From: Candidatus Bipolaricaulota bacterium
Lineage (GTDB): Bacteria; Bipolaricaulota; Bipolaricaulia; M55B111
DNA: 5,630 nt
Reading direction: 5' to 3'
NCBI GenBank assembly: GCA_018334595.1
Contig: JAGXLQ010000095.1
Location: forward strand, 1 to 5,630
Under the pieces are notes generated by a model. The model was not told the origin of the DNA. It did no database searches and saw only the letters and a list, made by a program, of their open reading frames with translations. Positions 1 to 5,630 of this stretch are shown one piece after another (positions within the stretch are counted from its first letter, which is position 1; the number at the start of each line of letters is the position of its first letter). Both the position numbers and the translations under genes were made by a program.

Positions 1-996
1 ACTTGTATCGTAGTCAAAACGGTTGGCGTTGTCGGTCCCTGTAACGGCGAAACCCTCGCTTCCCAGCTTGTCCGCGGTCATCCGGGCAAGGTAGTTGCTC
101 CCTTCTCCGTTTAAGATGTATGGGTTAACGTCGGAGTTTCCGAACAGGCCGAGGCCGTTAATTTCGGAGGCAATGACCCGTCTAGTTTCCACGATTTCCG
201 GTAGGAGGACGGATTTGTTGTCAATTCTGGCAGGTACTCCGGGCAGAGTCTTCATGTTAAAGTCTTCCATTTCCAGGTCCTTTACCGTTTTTGCAAGGTC
301 GTACATGTCCATGAGGGACAGGTTTGTCTTGGTGTATTTTCTACCGGTATCGATTAACCCCTTTATTTGTGACCAGCCCTTCAACTGGATTCCGCTTTGT
401 AACAGTGCCTGCAGGAATTTCTGCTGCCTACTTATCCGCTGTAGATCGCTCTGGTTACCCCTGTAGCGCATGTAGCCAAGCGCCTCTTCGCCGGTCAAGA
501 CTTGAGTGCCCGGCTCGATATCTATATTGAGGCCGGCGGCCTCGTCCGTGTATTGCAACCTCTCCTCAACCGTGATCTCCACCCCGTCGATAAGGTCGAC
601 GATCTCTTTGAAACCCTGGTAATCTATCACAAGGTGGAAGTTGATGGGGACACCGAGGAAGTCGGAGACCATATCTACTGCGAGGTCTGCGCCATCTATT
701 GCATAGGCCGCGTTGACCCTGCGAAATTTCCCCTCGGGATATTTGACATACAGGTCTCTAGGGATGGATATTAGCGAGGCCTCGTTTGCCTCGGGGTCTA
801 TGCTGACGAGCATCATTGTGTCGCTTCGCCTGGCAGTAGCCCCTTCGATGTAATCGAGGCCAAGAACCAATAAATTAACCCGTTCCCCCCGCTCAACTAA
901 GTCGTTGACGTTGCGCTGGTTAATTAAATAGATACCTACTCCCGAACCCACTATTAAAATAACCAGGACGGTGGCTACCGCAATTTTCCATTTCAT
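1..996 (-). CDS. LytR-CpsA-Psr (LCP) family cell-wall polymer ligase, C-terminus cut by window edge
   Basis: LCP proteins transfer undecaprenyl-phosphate-linked glycopolymers such as teichoic acids or capsule onto peptidoglycan at the outer face of the membrane. Reading from the ATG at 996 back to base 1 gives 332 uninterrupted residues. Residues 1-4 are short and basic, and 5-25 form one membrane anchor, giving a type II (N-in) topology. The LCP domain spans about 40-205: NLLVLGLD (41-48), RRSDTMMLVSIDP (56-68) with the conserved Arg/Asp pair, SIPRDLYV (77-84), and a basic motif from YMRYRG (175-180) through D184, R187, R190 and QQ (191-192) that binds the pyrophosphate in this family. A LytR_C domain begins near 290 (NPYILNGEGS) and is incomplete. 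A weak GGTGA ribosome site lies five bases before the ATG. The gene is transcribed divergently from the plus-strand genes. The family is certain; the exact polymer is not. Confidence 0.95.
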   Translation of the reverse strand, partial: MKWKIAVATVLVILIVGSGVGIYLINQRNVNDLVERGERVNLLVLGLDYIEGATARRSDTMMLVSIDPEANEASLISIPRDLYVKYPEGKFRRVNAAYAIDGADLAVDMVSDFLGVPINFHLVIDYQGFKEIVDLIDGVEITVEERLQYTDEAAGLNIDIEPGTQVLTGEEALGYMRYRGNQSDLQRISRQQKFLQALLQSGIQLKGWSQIKGLIDTGRKYTKTNLSLMDMYDLAKTVKDLEMEDFNMKTLPGVPARIDNKSVLLPEIVETRRVIASEINGLGLFGNSDVNPYILNGEGSNYLARMTADKLGSEGFAVTGTDNANRFDYDTS

Positions 997-1009
997 ATTA
1001 GTCACCGTT

Positions 1010-1051
1010 AATTTAACGTATTATTATCCTTAAGTCAAGAAAGTAACTTAA
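1010..1051 (-). promoter_or_regulatory. Candidate sigma-70-type promoter(s) for the LCP gene
   Basis: Two overlapping candidates are visible on the minus strand. The first is TTGACT (1038-1033), a 17-base spacer and TAAATT (1015-1010). It has the better -35, but transcription would start about 7 bases before the ATG, cutting into the GGTGA ribosome site. The second is TTAAGT (1051-1046), a 17-base spacer and GATAAT (1028-1023). It has the better -10 and would leave a leader of about 20 bases that keeps the ribosome site. Which one is used cannot be decided from sequence. Confidence 0.5.
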
Positions 1052-1058
1052 GAAAGTA
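1037..1058. repeat. Tandem 9-base direct repeat (AAGAAAGTA) at the LCP promoter
   Basis: AAGAAAGTA occurs at 1037-1045 and again at 1050-1058, a 13-base period. Two CTTAAG palindromes at 1029-1034 and 1047-1052 interleave with it. The repeats overlap the candidate -35 elements of the LCP gene, so they could be an operator. This is inference; the repeats are short and no regulator is known. Confidence 0.4.
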
Positions 1059-1066
1059 GAGAAGGG

Positions 1067-1095
1067 GATTGGTGAACTGATTGGAGTGGCCAATC
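1067..1095. repeat. GATTGG direct/inverted repeats with short hairpin
   Basis: GATTGG occurs at 1067-1072 and 1079-1084, a 12-base period, and its reverse complement CCAATC at 1090-1095. The second and third copies form a 6-base-pair stem with a 5-base loop. The cluster lies about 30-60 bases upstream of the candidate LCP -35 elements, a position that would suit an activator or shared regulator. No T-run follows, so it is not a terminator. Confidence 0.35.
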
Positions 1096-1293
1096 TCCGT
1101 CAACATATAACATAAAACGGTTATAACGTTCAAATCAGGACTGCTGGCTGAAGGATGTTTACCCACCAATGACCGATCAATCGAGACAAACGTCGGATTG
1201 CTTTTCCACCTGAAAGTTAAACCCCAGACACCGGACCGGGTCGCGGCCACCTGGTTGCAGGGAATGGAGATCGCTTGCGCTGGGTTGTCAGTG

Positions 1294-1323
1294 TTGAATC
1301 AATGCGAACGCGTTAGCTATAAT
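1294..1323 (+). promoter_or_regulatory. Candidate promoter for the AMMECR1 gene, giving a near-leaderless mRNA
   Basis: TTGAAT (1294-1299) and a perfect TATAAT (1318-1323) are separated by 18 bases. Nine bases separate the -10 box from the ATG at 1333, so transcription would start within about three bases of the start codon. No Shine-Dalgarno sequence lies in front of that ATG, which agrees with a leaderless message. Confidence 0.55.
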
Positions 1324-1332
1324 TACCTCGAT

Positions 1333-1869
1333 ATGGAAGATAACTACGTACGTCTGGCAAAGCTGGCAGTTAGGAGGGCCGTTACGGGAGGAGAGGTGGA
1401 CGAAGGGGAACTGGAAGAGCTCAGAGGGGCCCTTCCTGAATCGCCCAGGGGGGTGTTTGTTACCCTCAAGAAGGATGGTATGCTACGTGGGTGTATCGGA
1501 ACATATCATCCTTCGACGGATTCATTAGCTGGCGAAATCCTCAGAAATGGATCGTCCGCTGCCCTCGACGACCCCCGTTTTCCCTCCGTGTCTCCTGACG
1601 AATTGGAAGACATCTCGATTTCAGTTGACGTCTTAAGCGAGCCGGAGGAGTGTGCCAGGGACGAGTTGAATCCGAACAAGTATGGAATCTTACTTGAAAA
1701 GGGAATGAGATCGGGTCTGCTCCTTCCCGATCTGGACGGGGTAGAGTCTGTGGACGAACAAATAGATATAACGAAAAGAAAGGCAGGTATCCCCCCGGGT
1801 GACGAGAACTACACGGTAAAACGCTTCACCGTCGAACGTCACCACGGAGAGAAGCCGGTGGGGAAATAA
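1333..1869 (+). CDS. AMMECR1-domain protein (AmmeMemoRadiSam system protein A type)
   Basis: This is a 178-residue protein that is a single AMMECR1 domain, a family of unsettled biochemical role often found with MEMO1-like and radical SAM partners. Visible hallmarks are VFVTLKKDGMLRGCIGTY (41-58) with the diagnostic LRGCIG, the segment AALDDPRF (76-83), ISVDVLSEPE (96-105), and the C-terminal block GLLLPDLDGV (128-137), QIDITKRKAGIP (143-154), FTVERH (165-170). The frame is open back to at least 1198. I chose the ATG at 1333 because family homology begins there (MEDNYVRLAKLAV), a consensus promoter sits just upstream, and the preceding 45 codons resemble nothing. No MEMO1 or radical SAM maturase partner is in the window, so it appears as a standalone protein A. 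It ends 63 bases before mtaB and is probably cotranscribed with it. The family is certain and the function unknown. Confidence 0.9.
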   Translation: MEDNYVRLAKLAVRRAVTGGEVDEGELEELRGALPESPRGVFVTLKKDGMLRGCIGTYHPSTDSLAGEILRNGSSAALDDPRFPSVSPDELEDISISVDVLSEPEECARDELNPNKYGILLEKGMRSGLLLPDLDGVESVDEQIDITKRKAGIPPGDENYTVKRFTVERHHGEKPVGK

Positions 1870-1932
1870 CGCCAGGGTTCCTGCAGATCATCCGACCAAC
1901 TATGAACTTACCATTCTGGAACCACCTACAAC

Positions 1933-3231
1933 ATGAGTAAAAGAGTAGCTTTTTATACCCTGGGATGTCGGGCAAATCAATACGATACCGAAATGATGAA
2001 GGAAGGGATACGGGGGAGTGTAAGGTTTGAGATAGTTGACTTCTCTTCCGAACCCGACGTTTATGTAATCAATACGTGTAGCGTAACCAATGGCGCCGAC
2101 AGAAAGTCGAGACAATATATCCGACGCGCTACCCGGTCTGGAGGTATCGTACTGGTTACAGGGTGCTACGTTACCCTGGACGAAGAAGAAGTCAAGAAAA
2201 TCGATGGTGTAGACATAATATTTTCCAACGGTTACAAGAGGAACTTTAAGTACGTCTTGGAGAAGGCCCTGGATGGTTACAAGGGGACCCTCCAGGATAG
2301 GGATCTCCTCGATTGGAACATTGACGCCGAGCGGGTATCTGTTGACTCAGCGCACTCTCGTGCGTTCCTAAAGGTCCAAGACGGTTGCAGTCAGCGTTGC
2401 ACCTATTGTAAGGTGAGGTTGCTTAGGGGGCCTACTAGAAGCAAGTCTCCCGATAGGGTAGTTGACGAGGCAAGGAGAATGGCGGATAACGGTTTTAAGG
2501 AGCTGGTTTTAATCGGGATCAACCTTGCCGAATATTGCGGGGATAAGCAGGCTCTCGCGAATTTGATCTCTAGGCTTGATAAACTGGACGAGGTTAAGAG
2601 GATTCGGTTGAGCTCTATTAACCCGCAGGGGATCAGTCGTGGCTTGGTAGACGCCCTTGCGGCTTCCGACAAGACTTGTCCTCATCTCCATATACCTCTA
2701 CAATCGGGTTCGGATAGAATTCTGGAAAGAATGGCAAGAGGCTATACCGTCGATTACTATATGCGAAAGGTTGCTCTTCTCAAGAATAATCTTGATCGAG
2801 TTACATTTGGTACCGACGTTTTAGTTGGCTTTCCCGGAGAAACAGGAGAAGACGTGAGGATGACGGAGAGGGTATTGGAGGAGGTTAGGTACATTAACAC
2901 TCACGTTTTTCGCTATTCACCGAGAGCTCACACGCCCGCGGTAAAGTTAGAGGGAAGGGTAAATTCGGCGGTCAAGAAGGAAAGGTCGGCCAGTTTGAGG
3001 AAACTGGCTTCATCTATTAGTTTAAGGAAAAGGAAGGAGTTTGTCGGGGAGAAGATGGAAATGATCCTTGAGGAGCAGAGCGATAGGTTGCACGGTTGGC
3101 GTGGCTACTCGAAGAATTACATGGACCTTCATCTGGAAGAGAACGGAAAGCGGGGGGATTTCTCTCCTGGGAGCCTGTTAGAGGTAAGCCTCAAGGAAGT
3201 GAGGGAAGACTACTGTCTCGTTGAACTTTAA
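1933..3231 (+). CDS. mtaB: MtaB-type tRNA (t6A37) C2-methylthiotransferase
   Basis: MtaB is a cytosolic radical SAM enzyme that converts t6A to ms2t6A at position 37 of ANN-decoding tRNAs. The 432 residues match the usual family length. The N-terminal UPF0004 domain carries the second-cluster cysteines C12 (TLGCRANQYDTE), C49 (NTCSVT) and C78 (TGCY). The radical SAM cluster is C152-x3-C156-x2-C159 in KVQDGCSQRCTYCK. Further blocks are HLHIPLQSGSDRILERM (251-267), GTDVLVGFPGETGED (293-307) and RYSPRAHTPA (327-336). A TRAM-like RNA-binding tail occupies about 370-432. The LGC-x2-NQY-x-TE opening is typical of MtaB rather than MiaB or RimO. The segment after the third cysteine reads KVRLLRGPTRSK and lacks the usual proline. 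No clear ribosome site precedes the ATG; a weak GGTTCC/GGAACC inverted repeat (1876-1881, 1918-1923) lies in the 63-base gap before it. Confidence 0.93.
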   Translation: MSKRVAFYTLGCRANQYDTEMMKEGIRGSVRFEIVDFSSEPDVYVINTCSVTNGADRKSRQYIRRATRSGGIVLVTGCYVTLDEEEVKKIDGVDIIFSNGYKRNFKYVLEKALDGYKGTLQDRDLLDWNIDAERVSVDSAHSRAFLKVQDGCSQRCTYCKVRLLRGPTRSKSPDRVVDEARRMADNGFKELVLIGINLAEYCGDKQALANLISRLDKLDEVKRIRLSSINPQGISRGLVDALAASDKTCPHLHIPLQSGSDRILERMARGYTVDYYMRKVALLKNNLDRVTFGTDVLVGFPGETGEDVRMTERVLEEVRYINTHVFRYSPRAHTPAVKLEGRVNSAVKKERSASLRKLASSISLRKRKEFVGEKMEMILEEQSDRLHGWRGYSKNYMDLHLEENGKRGDFSPGSLLEVSLKEVREDYCLVEL

Positions 3232-3267
3232 CTTTTGATTGACTGCCGGAAAGAGTAATTATGGTCT

Positions 3268-3289
3268 GGCGGAATTATTGACTTCCGCC
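3268..3289 (+). promoter_or_regulatory. Hairpin in the mtaB-phoH gap, just before the phoH ribosome site
   Basis: GGCGGAA (3268-3274) and TTCCGCC (3283-3289) are perfect complements around the loop TTATTGAC, giving a 7-base-pair stem that a U-G pair (3267, 3290) can extend. No T-run follows, so it is not a standard rho-independent terminator. It ends three bases before the GAGGAG ribosome site and may influence phoH translation or processing of the transcript. A tiny frame, ATG at 3261 to TGA at 3279-3281 (MVWRNY), has its stop in the hairpin loop. Confidence 0.5.
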
Positions 3290-3292
3290 GCC

Positions 3293-3298
3293 GAGGAG
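3293..3298 (+). promoter_or_regulatory. Strong Shine-Dalgarno sequence pointing to an ATT start for phoH
   Basis: GAGGAG at 3293-3298 is the best ribosome binding site in the window. Nine bases downstream, in the phoH frame and right after the in-frame TAG at 3302-3304 and one CTA codon, is ATT at 3308. No ATG, GTG or TTG codon in the phoH frame lies within reach of this site. It therefore bears on which rare start codon is used. Confidence 0.5.
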
Positions 3299-3307
3299 TG
3301 ATAGCTA

Positions 3308-4285
3308 ATTAGTAGTAACGGAGTAGAACGTACCATAACGAGGGAGATCACGTTAAGGGATCATGAACAGGCCGTTGTCTTGTTGGGCCAGTATAACAAA
3401 AACCTGAACTATATCCAGGAAAATTTTGATGCGAAGATAATTGTCAGGGACGGGACTGTCAAGATAGAGGGGATTAAAAAAGAGGTGGAGGCGGTACGGT
3501 CTTTGTTTGATGAACTCCTCAACATGATTGAGGCCGGTCAAACGCCCAATCTTGACGAAGTGAAGAGCTTGACAGAGATGGTTAGGTCCGGTGAGAATAA
3601 TCGACTTGACGGCGTATTGTCCGACGTAATCCAGACTACGTACTGGGGCAAGCAGATAAAGCCCAAGTCTCTGAATCAGAAGAGGTACGTAGAATCGATC
3701 AGGAATAAGGACATAGTTTTCTGTATCGGTCCGGCCGGGACTGGAAAGACGTACCTGGCTGTGGCCATGGGTGTTGAGTACTTGAAAAAAGGTAAAGTAA
3801 AGAGGATTATTCTGACCCGACCGGCCGTGGAAGCGGGTGAGGAACTCGGGTTCCTTCCTGGCGATATGCAGGCAAAGGTGAACCCTTACTTGCGTCCGCT
3901 TTACGACGCGATCTACGACATGATGCCGGGCGAAGAATTTGAGAGGCTGAAGGATGAGGGGCGCATCGAAATTGCCCCCCTCGCGTTTATGAGGGGCCGC
4001 ACGTTAAACAGTTCTTTCGTTATTCTGGACGAAGCCCAGAACACGACGTCGACGCAACTGAAGATGTTCCTAACGAGATTGGGTTTTGACTCCAAGGCAA
4101 TAATTACGGGAGATATCACTCAGATCGACCTGAAACGTGATGACTCGGGGTTGAGTCATGACAGGAAGTTTCTGGAGAAGATCCCTGGAATCGATTTCAT
4201 CTACCTGGAAAAGGCGGACGTCGTTCGACACGATTTGGTAAAAAAGATTATCGAGGCTTATGAGAAGAAAAAGTCCGAACAATAA
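3308..4285 (+). CDS. phoH: PhoH family P-loop ATPase (start codon uncertain, probably non-canonical)
   Basis: PhoH (YbeZ in E. coli) is a cytosolic ATPase related to helicase cores, linked to RNA metabolism and ribosome maturation through its usual neighbour YbeY. Counting from ATT 3308 it has 325 residues, normal for the family. The N-terminal KH-like part includes REITLRDHEQ, LLGQYNKNLNYIQ and VKIEGIKKE. The ATPase core has Walker A GPAGTGKT (141-148), TRPAVEAGE (170-178), Walker B FVILDEAQN (237-245), GDITQIDL (268-275) and the closing DVVRHDLVKKII. The first conventional start, TTG at 3380, would give 301 residues, drop the conserved REITL...AVVLL strand and helix, and has no ribosome site. 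Candidates upstream are ATT 3308 (GAGGAG nine bases before) and ATA 3335 (GGAG eleven bases before; 316 residues). A base error in the assembly could also hide a normal start. Family certain; start is inference. Confidence 0.9.
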   Translation: MSSNGVERTITREITLRDHEQAVVLLGQYNKNLNYIQENFDAKIIVRDGTVKIEGIKKEVEAVRSLFDELLNMIEAGQTPNLDEVKSLTEMVRSGENNRLDGVLSDVIQTTYWGKQIKPKSLNQKRYVESIRNKDIVFCIGPAGTGKTYLAVAMGVEYLKKGKVKRIILTRPAVEAGEELGFLPGDMQAKVNPYLRPLYDAIYDMMPGEEFERLKDEGRIEIAPLAFMRGRTLNSSFVILDEAQNTTSTQLKMFLTRLGFDSKAIITGDITQIDLKRDDSGLSHDRKFLEKIPGIDFIYLEKADVVRHDLVKKIIEAYEKKKSEQ

Positions 4286-5630
4286 CGGAACGGACGGAAG
4301 TCTAAGTGAAAGGCTGATAAACCTCTTCGCGGGAAGGCAGTCGAGGAGGTTTCTGGGGTTAACTGGTTACATTTTACTCGTTGGCTTCCTATTTACATTT
4401 AACCTTCGGTCTACCGAACCGTTTATCTACTTTCTAGGTTGGAAAAGTGCTTTGGCCAACGGGCTTGTTGTCGTAATTAGCTTTATCGCCATTGCTTCAT
4501 ATCTTTCCATAAGGAAGAAAAACCTTCTCAAGGACGGGCGCTTGATGTGGTTTTTGGGGGCGATTACCCTATTCATCCTCCTGGCGGTAAAGGGGTCGTG
4601 GCTCATATCCCTGTATCTGGTACCTGTCGCCTTTGCTACCGCCCTATTTGCCATTTTTATGGATTTCGAATCGGCCCTGGCCATTAACGGGTTTCTCGCC
4701 CTGGCCATTGGTGTACAACAGGGCTTTGCCGGTTCCGTAGGGCCCAGCGTGGTTGGTTTCGTCGGCGGTCTCGTTGGGATCCTGGAGACGCGCGATATCA
4801 AGAGGAGTTCTGATCTTACTAGGATTGGGTTCTCCGTCGGCCTGGTTAGCGTGATCCTTGTCTTTGGTTTCCGCTTTCCTTTTCTCTCCACGCCCTTTAT
4901 CGTAAACCTCGACTGGCTAAGCTATGGATGGGCGGCGTTAAACGGTCTGGGCAGTGCCCTCTTTATTGCTGCAGCAGTACCATTTGCGGAAAGGATTACC
5001 CAAAAGACTTCGCCGATAGGGTTGATGGAACTCTTAAATCCTTCTCACCCACTACTCGAGAGGCTTCGTGAAGAAGCTCCGGGGACCTACCATCACAGCC
5101 AGAATATCGCAAGCCTTGGGGAGAACGCAGCCAGAGCAATTGATGCGGATCCACTTCTTACCAAGGTTGGCGGTTACTATCACGATATCGGGAAGATGGT
5201 GAGGCCGGAGTTCTTTATCGAAAACCAGGGGAATGACTCCAATCCTCACGACGAGTTGACGCCTTCTATGTCCAAGATAGTCTTAACCTCCCATATCAAG
5301 CAGGGTATCGAAATGGGAAAGAGGTACGGCCTCCGCGAGGACGTGCTTAGTTTCATACCCAGCCATCATGGAACCTCACTTATCAGGTACTTCTACCTGA
5401 AAGCACTGAGGGAGCACAGGGAGGACGTAGAGTTTCCCGAAGGAGATTTTAGGTACGAGGGAGAACTCCCCATGTCAAAGGAGACGTCGATAATTGCGCT
5501 GGCGGACCCGGTAGAGGCTGCTTCGCACACTTTGGAGGATATGGGACAGGACGTCGAAGAGATGGTAGACGAGCAGATAGACGCCGAGGTAGAGGACGGG
5601 CAGCTCGACTTCAGTCCGTTGACCATGGGA
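4260..5630 (+). CDS. pgpH: PgpH/YqfF-type membrane HD-domain phosphodiesterase (probable c-di-AMP hydrolase), lacking the extracellular domain; C-terminus cut by window edge
   Basis: PgpH enzymes are membrane proteins whose cytosolic HD domain hydrolyses c-di-AMP to pApA. The frame is open for 457 residues to the right edge. Residues 1-30 are polar and basic, 31-48 form an anchor helix, and further membrane helices lie at about 64-82, 95-111, 114-133, 137-152, 158-173, 190-206 and 223-241. The HD domain follows with GTYHHSQNIA (275-284), YYHDIGK (306-312), RPEFFIENQ (315-323), NPHDELTPSMS (328-338), TSHIKQG (343-349), PSHHGT (367-372), RYFYLKA (376-382) and ALADPVEAASH (413-423), so all metal-binding His/Asp motifs are present. 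Typical members have about 700 residues with an extracellular 7TMR-HDED domain of roughly 200 or more after the anchor; here only about 15 residues separate anchor and next helix. The ATG overlaps the end of phoH by 26 bases and is the only start in frame, with GAGG just before it, so translational coupling is likely. Confidence 0.92.
   Translation, partial: MRRKSPNNNGTDGSLSERLINLFAGRQSRRFLGLTGYILLVGFLFTFNLRSTEPFIYFLGWKSALANGLVVVISFIAIASYLSIRKKNLLKDGRLMWFLGAITLFILLAVKGSWLISLYLVPVAFATALFAIFMDFESALAINGFLALAIGVQQGFAGSVGPSVVGFVGGLVGILETRDIKRSSDLTRIGFSVGLVSVILVFGFRFPFLSTPFIVNLDWLSYGWAALNGLGSALFIAAAVPFAERITQKTSPIGLMELLNPSHPLLERLREEAPGTYHHSQNIASLGENAARAIDADPLLTKVGGYYHDIGKMVRPEFFIENQGNDSNPHDELTPSMSKIVLTSHIKQGIEMGKRYGLREDVLSFIPSHHGTSLIRYFYLKALREHREDVEFPEGDFRYEGELPMSKETSIIALADPVEAASHTLEDMGQDVEEMVDEQIDAEVEDGQLDFSPLTMG

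Larger units (their letters stand above)
997..1332. other. Divergent intergenic region between the LCP and AMMECR1 genes
   Basis: This 336-base stretch separates the two start codons and contains no convincing gene. Open frames crossing it, on the minus strand at 1035-1250 and on the plus strand at 1198-1332, encode peptides with no recognisable family. The region holds promoter candidates in both directions, a 9-base tandem repeat, GATTGG/CCAATC repeats and a GTTATAAC palindrome at 1120-1127. Weak TATAAC boxes on the plus strand at 1106-1111 and 1122-1127 lack a good -35. The part from 1130 to 1290 shows nothing I can assign. Confidence 0.6.

Noticed and set aside
95..774. Plus-strand open frames opposite the left part of the window (95-466, 324-530, 502-774)
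   Set aside because: They lie antisense to a clear LCP gene with all family motifs and show no recognisable protein family themselves.
1035..1250. Minus-strand open frame of 71 codons in the divergent region
   Set aside because: It has no recognisable family, spans the putative LCP regulatory region and ends at its promoter.
1198..1332. Upstream extension of the AMMECR1 protein by 45 residues from 1198
   Set aside because: The extension resembles nothing in the family, contains the best promoter in the window, and the domain begins exactly at the ATG at 1333.
1876..1923. GGTTCC/GGAACC inverted repeat in the AMMECR1-mtaB gap as a terminator or riboswitch
   Set aside because: The arms are only six bases with a 36-base loop and no T-run; likely chance.
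3268..3289. Hairpin as a rho-independent terminator for mtaB
   Set aside because: The stem is followed by GCCGAGGAG rather than a T-run, so it does not meet the usual pattern.
3380..3382. TTG at 3380 as the phoH start
   Set aside because: It would remove conserved N-terminal PhoH sequence and has no ribosome site in front; kept only as the conventional alternative.
4427..4891. Minus-strand open frame of 154 codons
   Set aside because: It is antisense to the membrane segment of the PgpH-like gene; its Arg/Pro/Thr-rich composition is what hydrophobic codons give when read backwards.

Overview
The window is ordinary bacterial chromosomal DNA with about 50% G+C by eye. It holds five protein-coding genes, two of them cut by the window edges. 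I see no RNA genes, insertion sequences, CRISPR arrays or phage genes. An LCP cell-wall ligase and a YqfF/PgpH-type c-di-AMP phosphodiesterase suggest a peptidoglycan-containing bacterium of Bacillota type, or of a neighbouring Gram-positive-like or thermophilic phylum such as a deep Actinobacteriota lineage. The phylum cannot be fixed from this window. Arginine codons are often AGG or AGA.

Layout. Positions 1-996 (minus strand) encode a LytR-CpsA-Psr protein that runs off the left edge in its LytR_C domain. Positions 997-1332 are a divergent regulatory region with promoter candidates facing both ways and several short repeats. On the plus strand follow an AMMECR1-domain protein (1333-1869), the tRNA methylthiotransferase MtaB (1933-3231), a 76-base gap with a hairpin and a strong ribosome binding site, PhoH (about 3308-4285), and an overlapping PgpH-like HD phosphodiesterase (4260 to the right edge).

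How they fit together. The order mtaB, phoH, pgpH looks like a shortened version of the Bacillota block mtaB(yqeV)...phoH-yqfF-ybeY-...-era, so ybeY is expected just past the right edge. The plus-strand genes link tRNA modification, a probable RNA-associated ATPase and c-di-AMP turnover. The divergent LCP gene acts in envelope assembly, a process c-di-AMP often influences elsewhere, but only proximity connects them here.

The points most worth a second look are: (1) the PgpH-like protein has the N-terminal anchor, the membrane block and the HD domain but lacks the large extracellular 7TMR-HDED domain normally found between anchor and membrane block; (2) conserved PhoH N-terminal sequence begins upstream of the first ATG/GTG/TTG codon in frame, implying an ATT or ATA start or a base error; (3) a consensus TATAAT lies nine bases before the AMMECR1 start, which suggests a leaderless mRNA. 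I did not find a convincing new multi-gene system.
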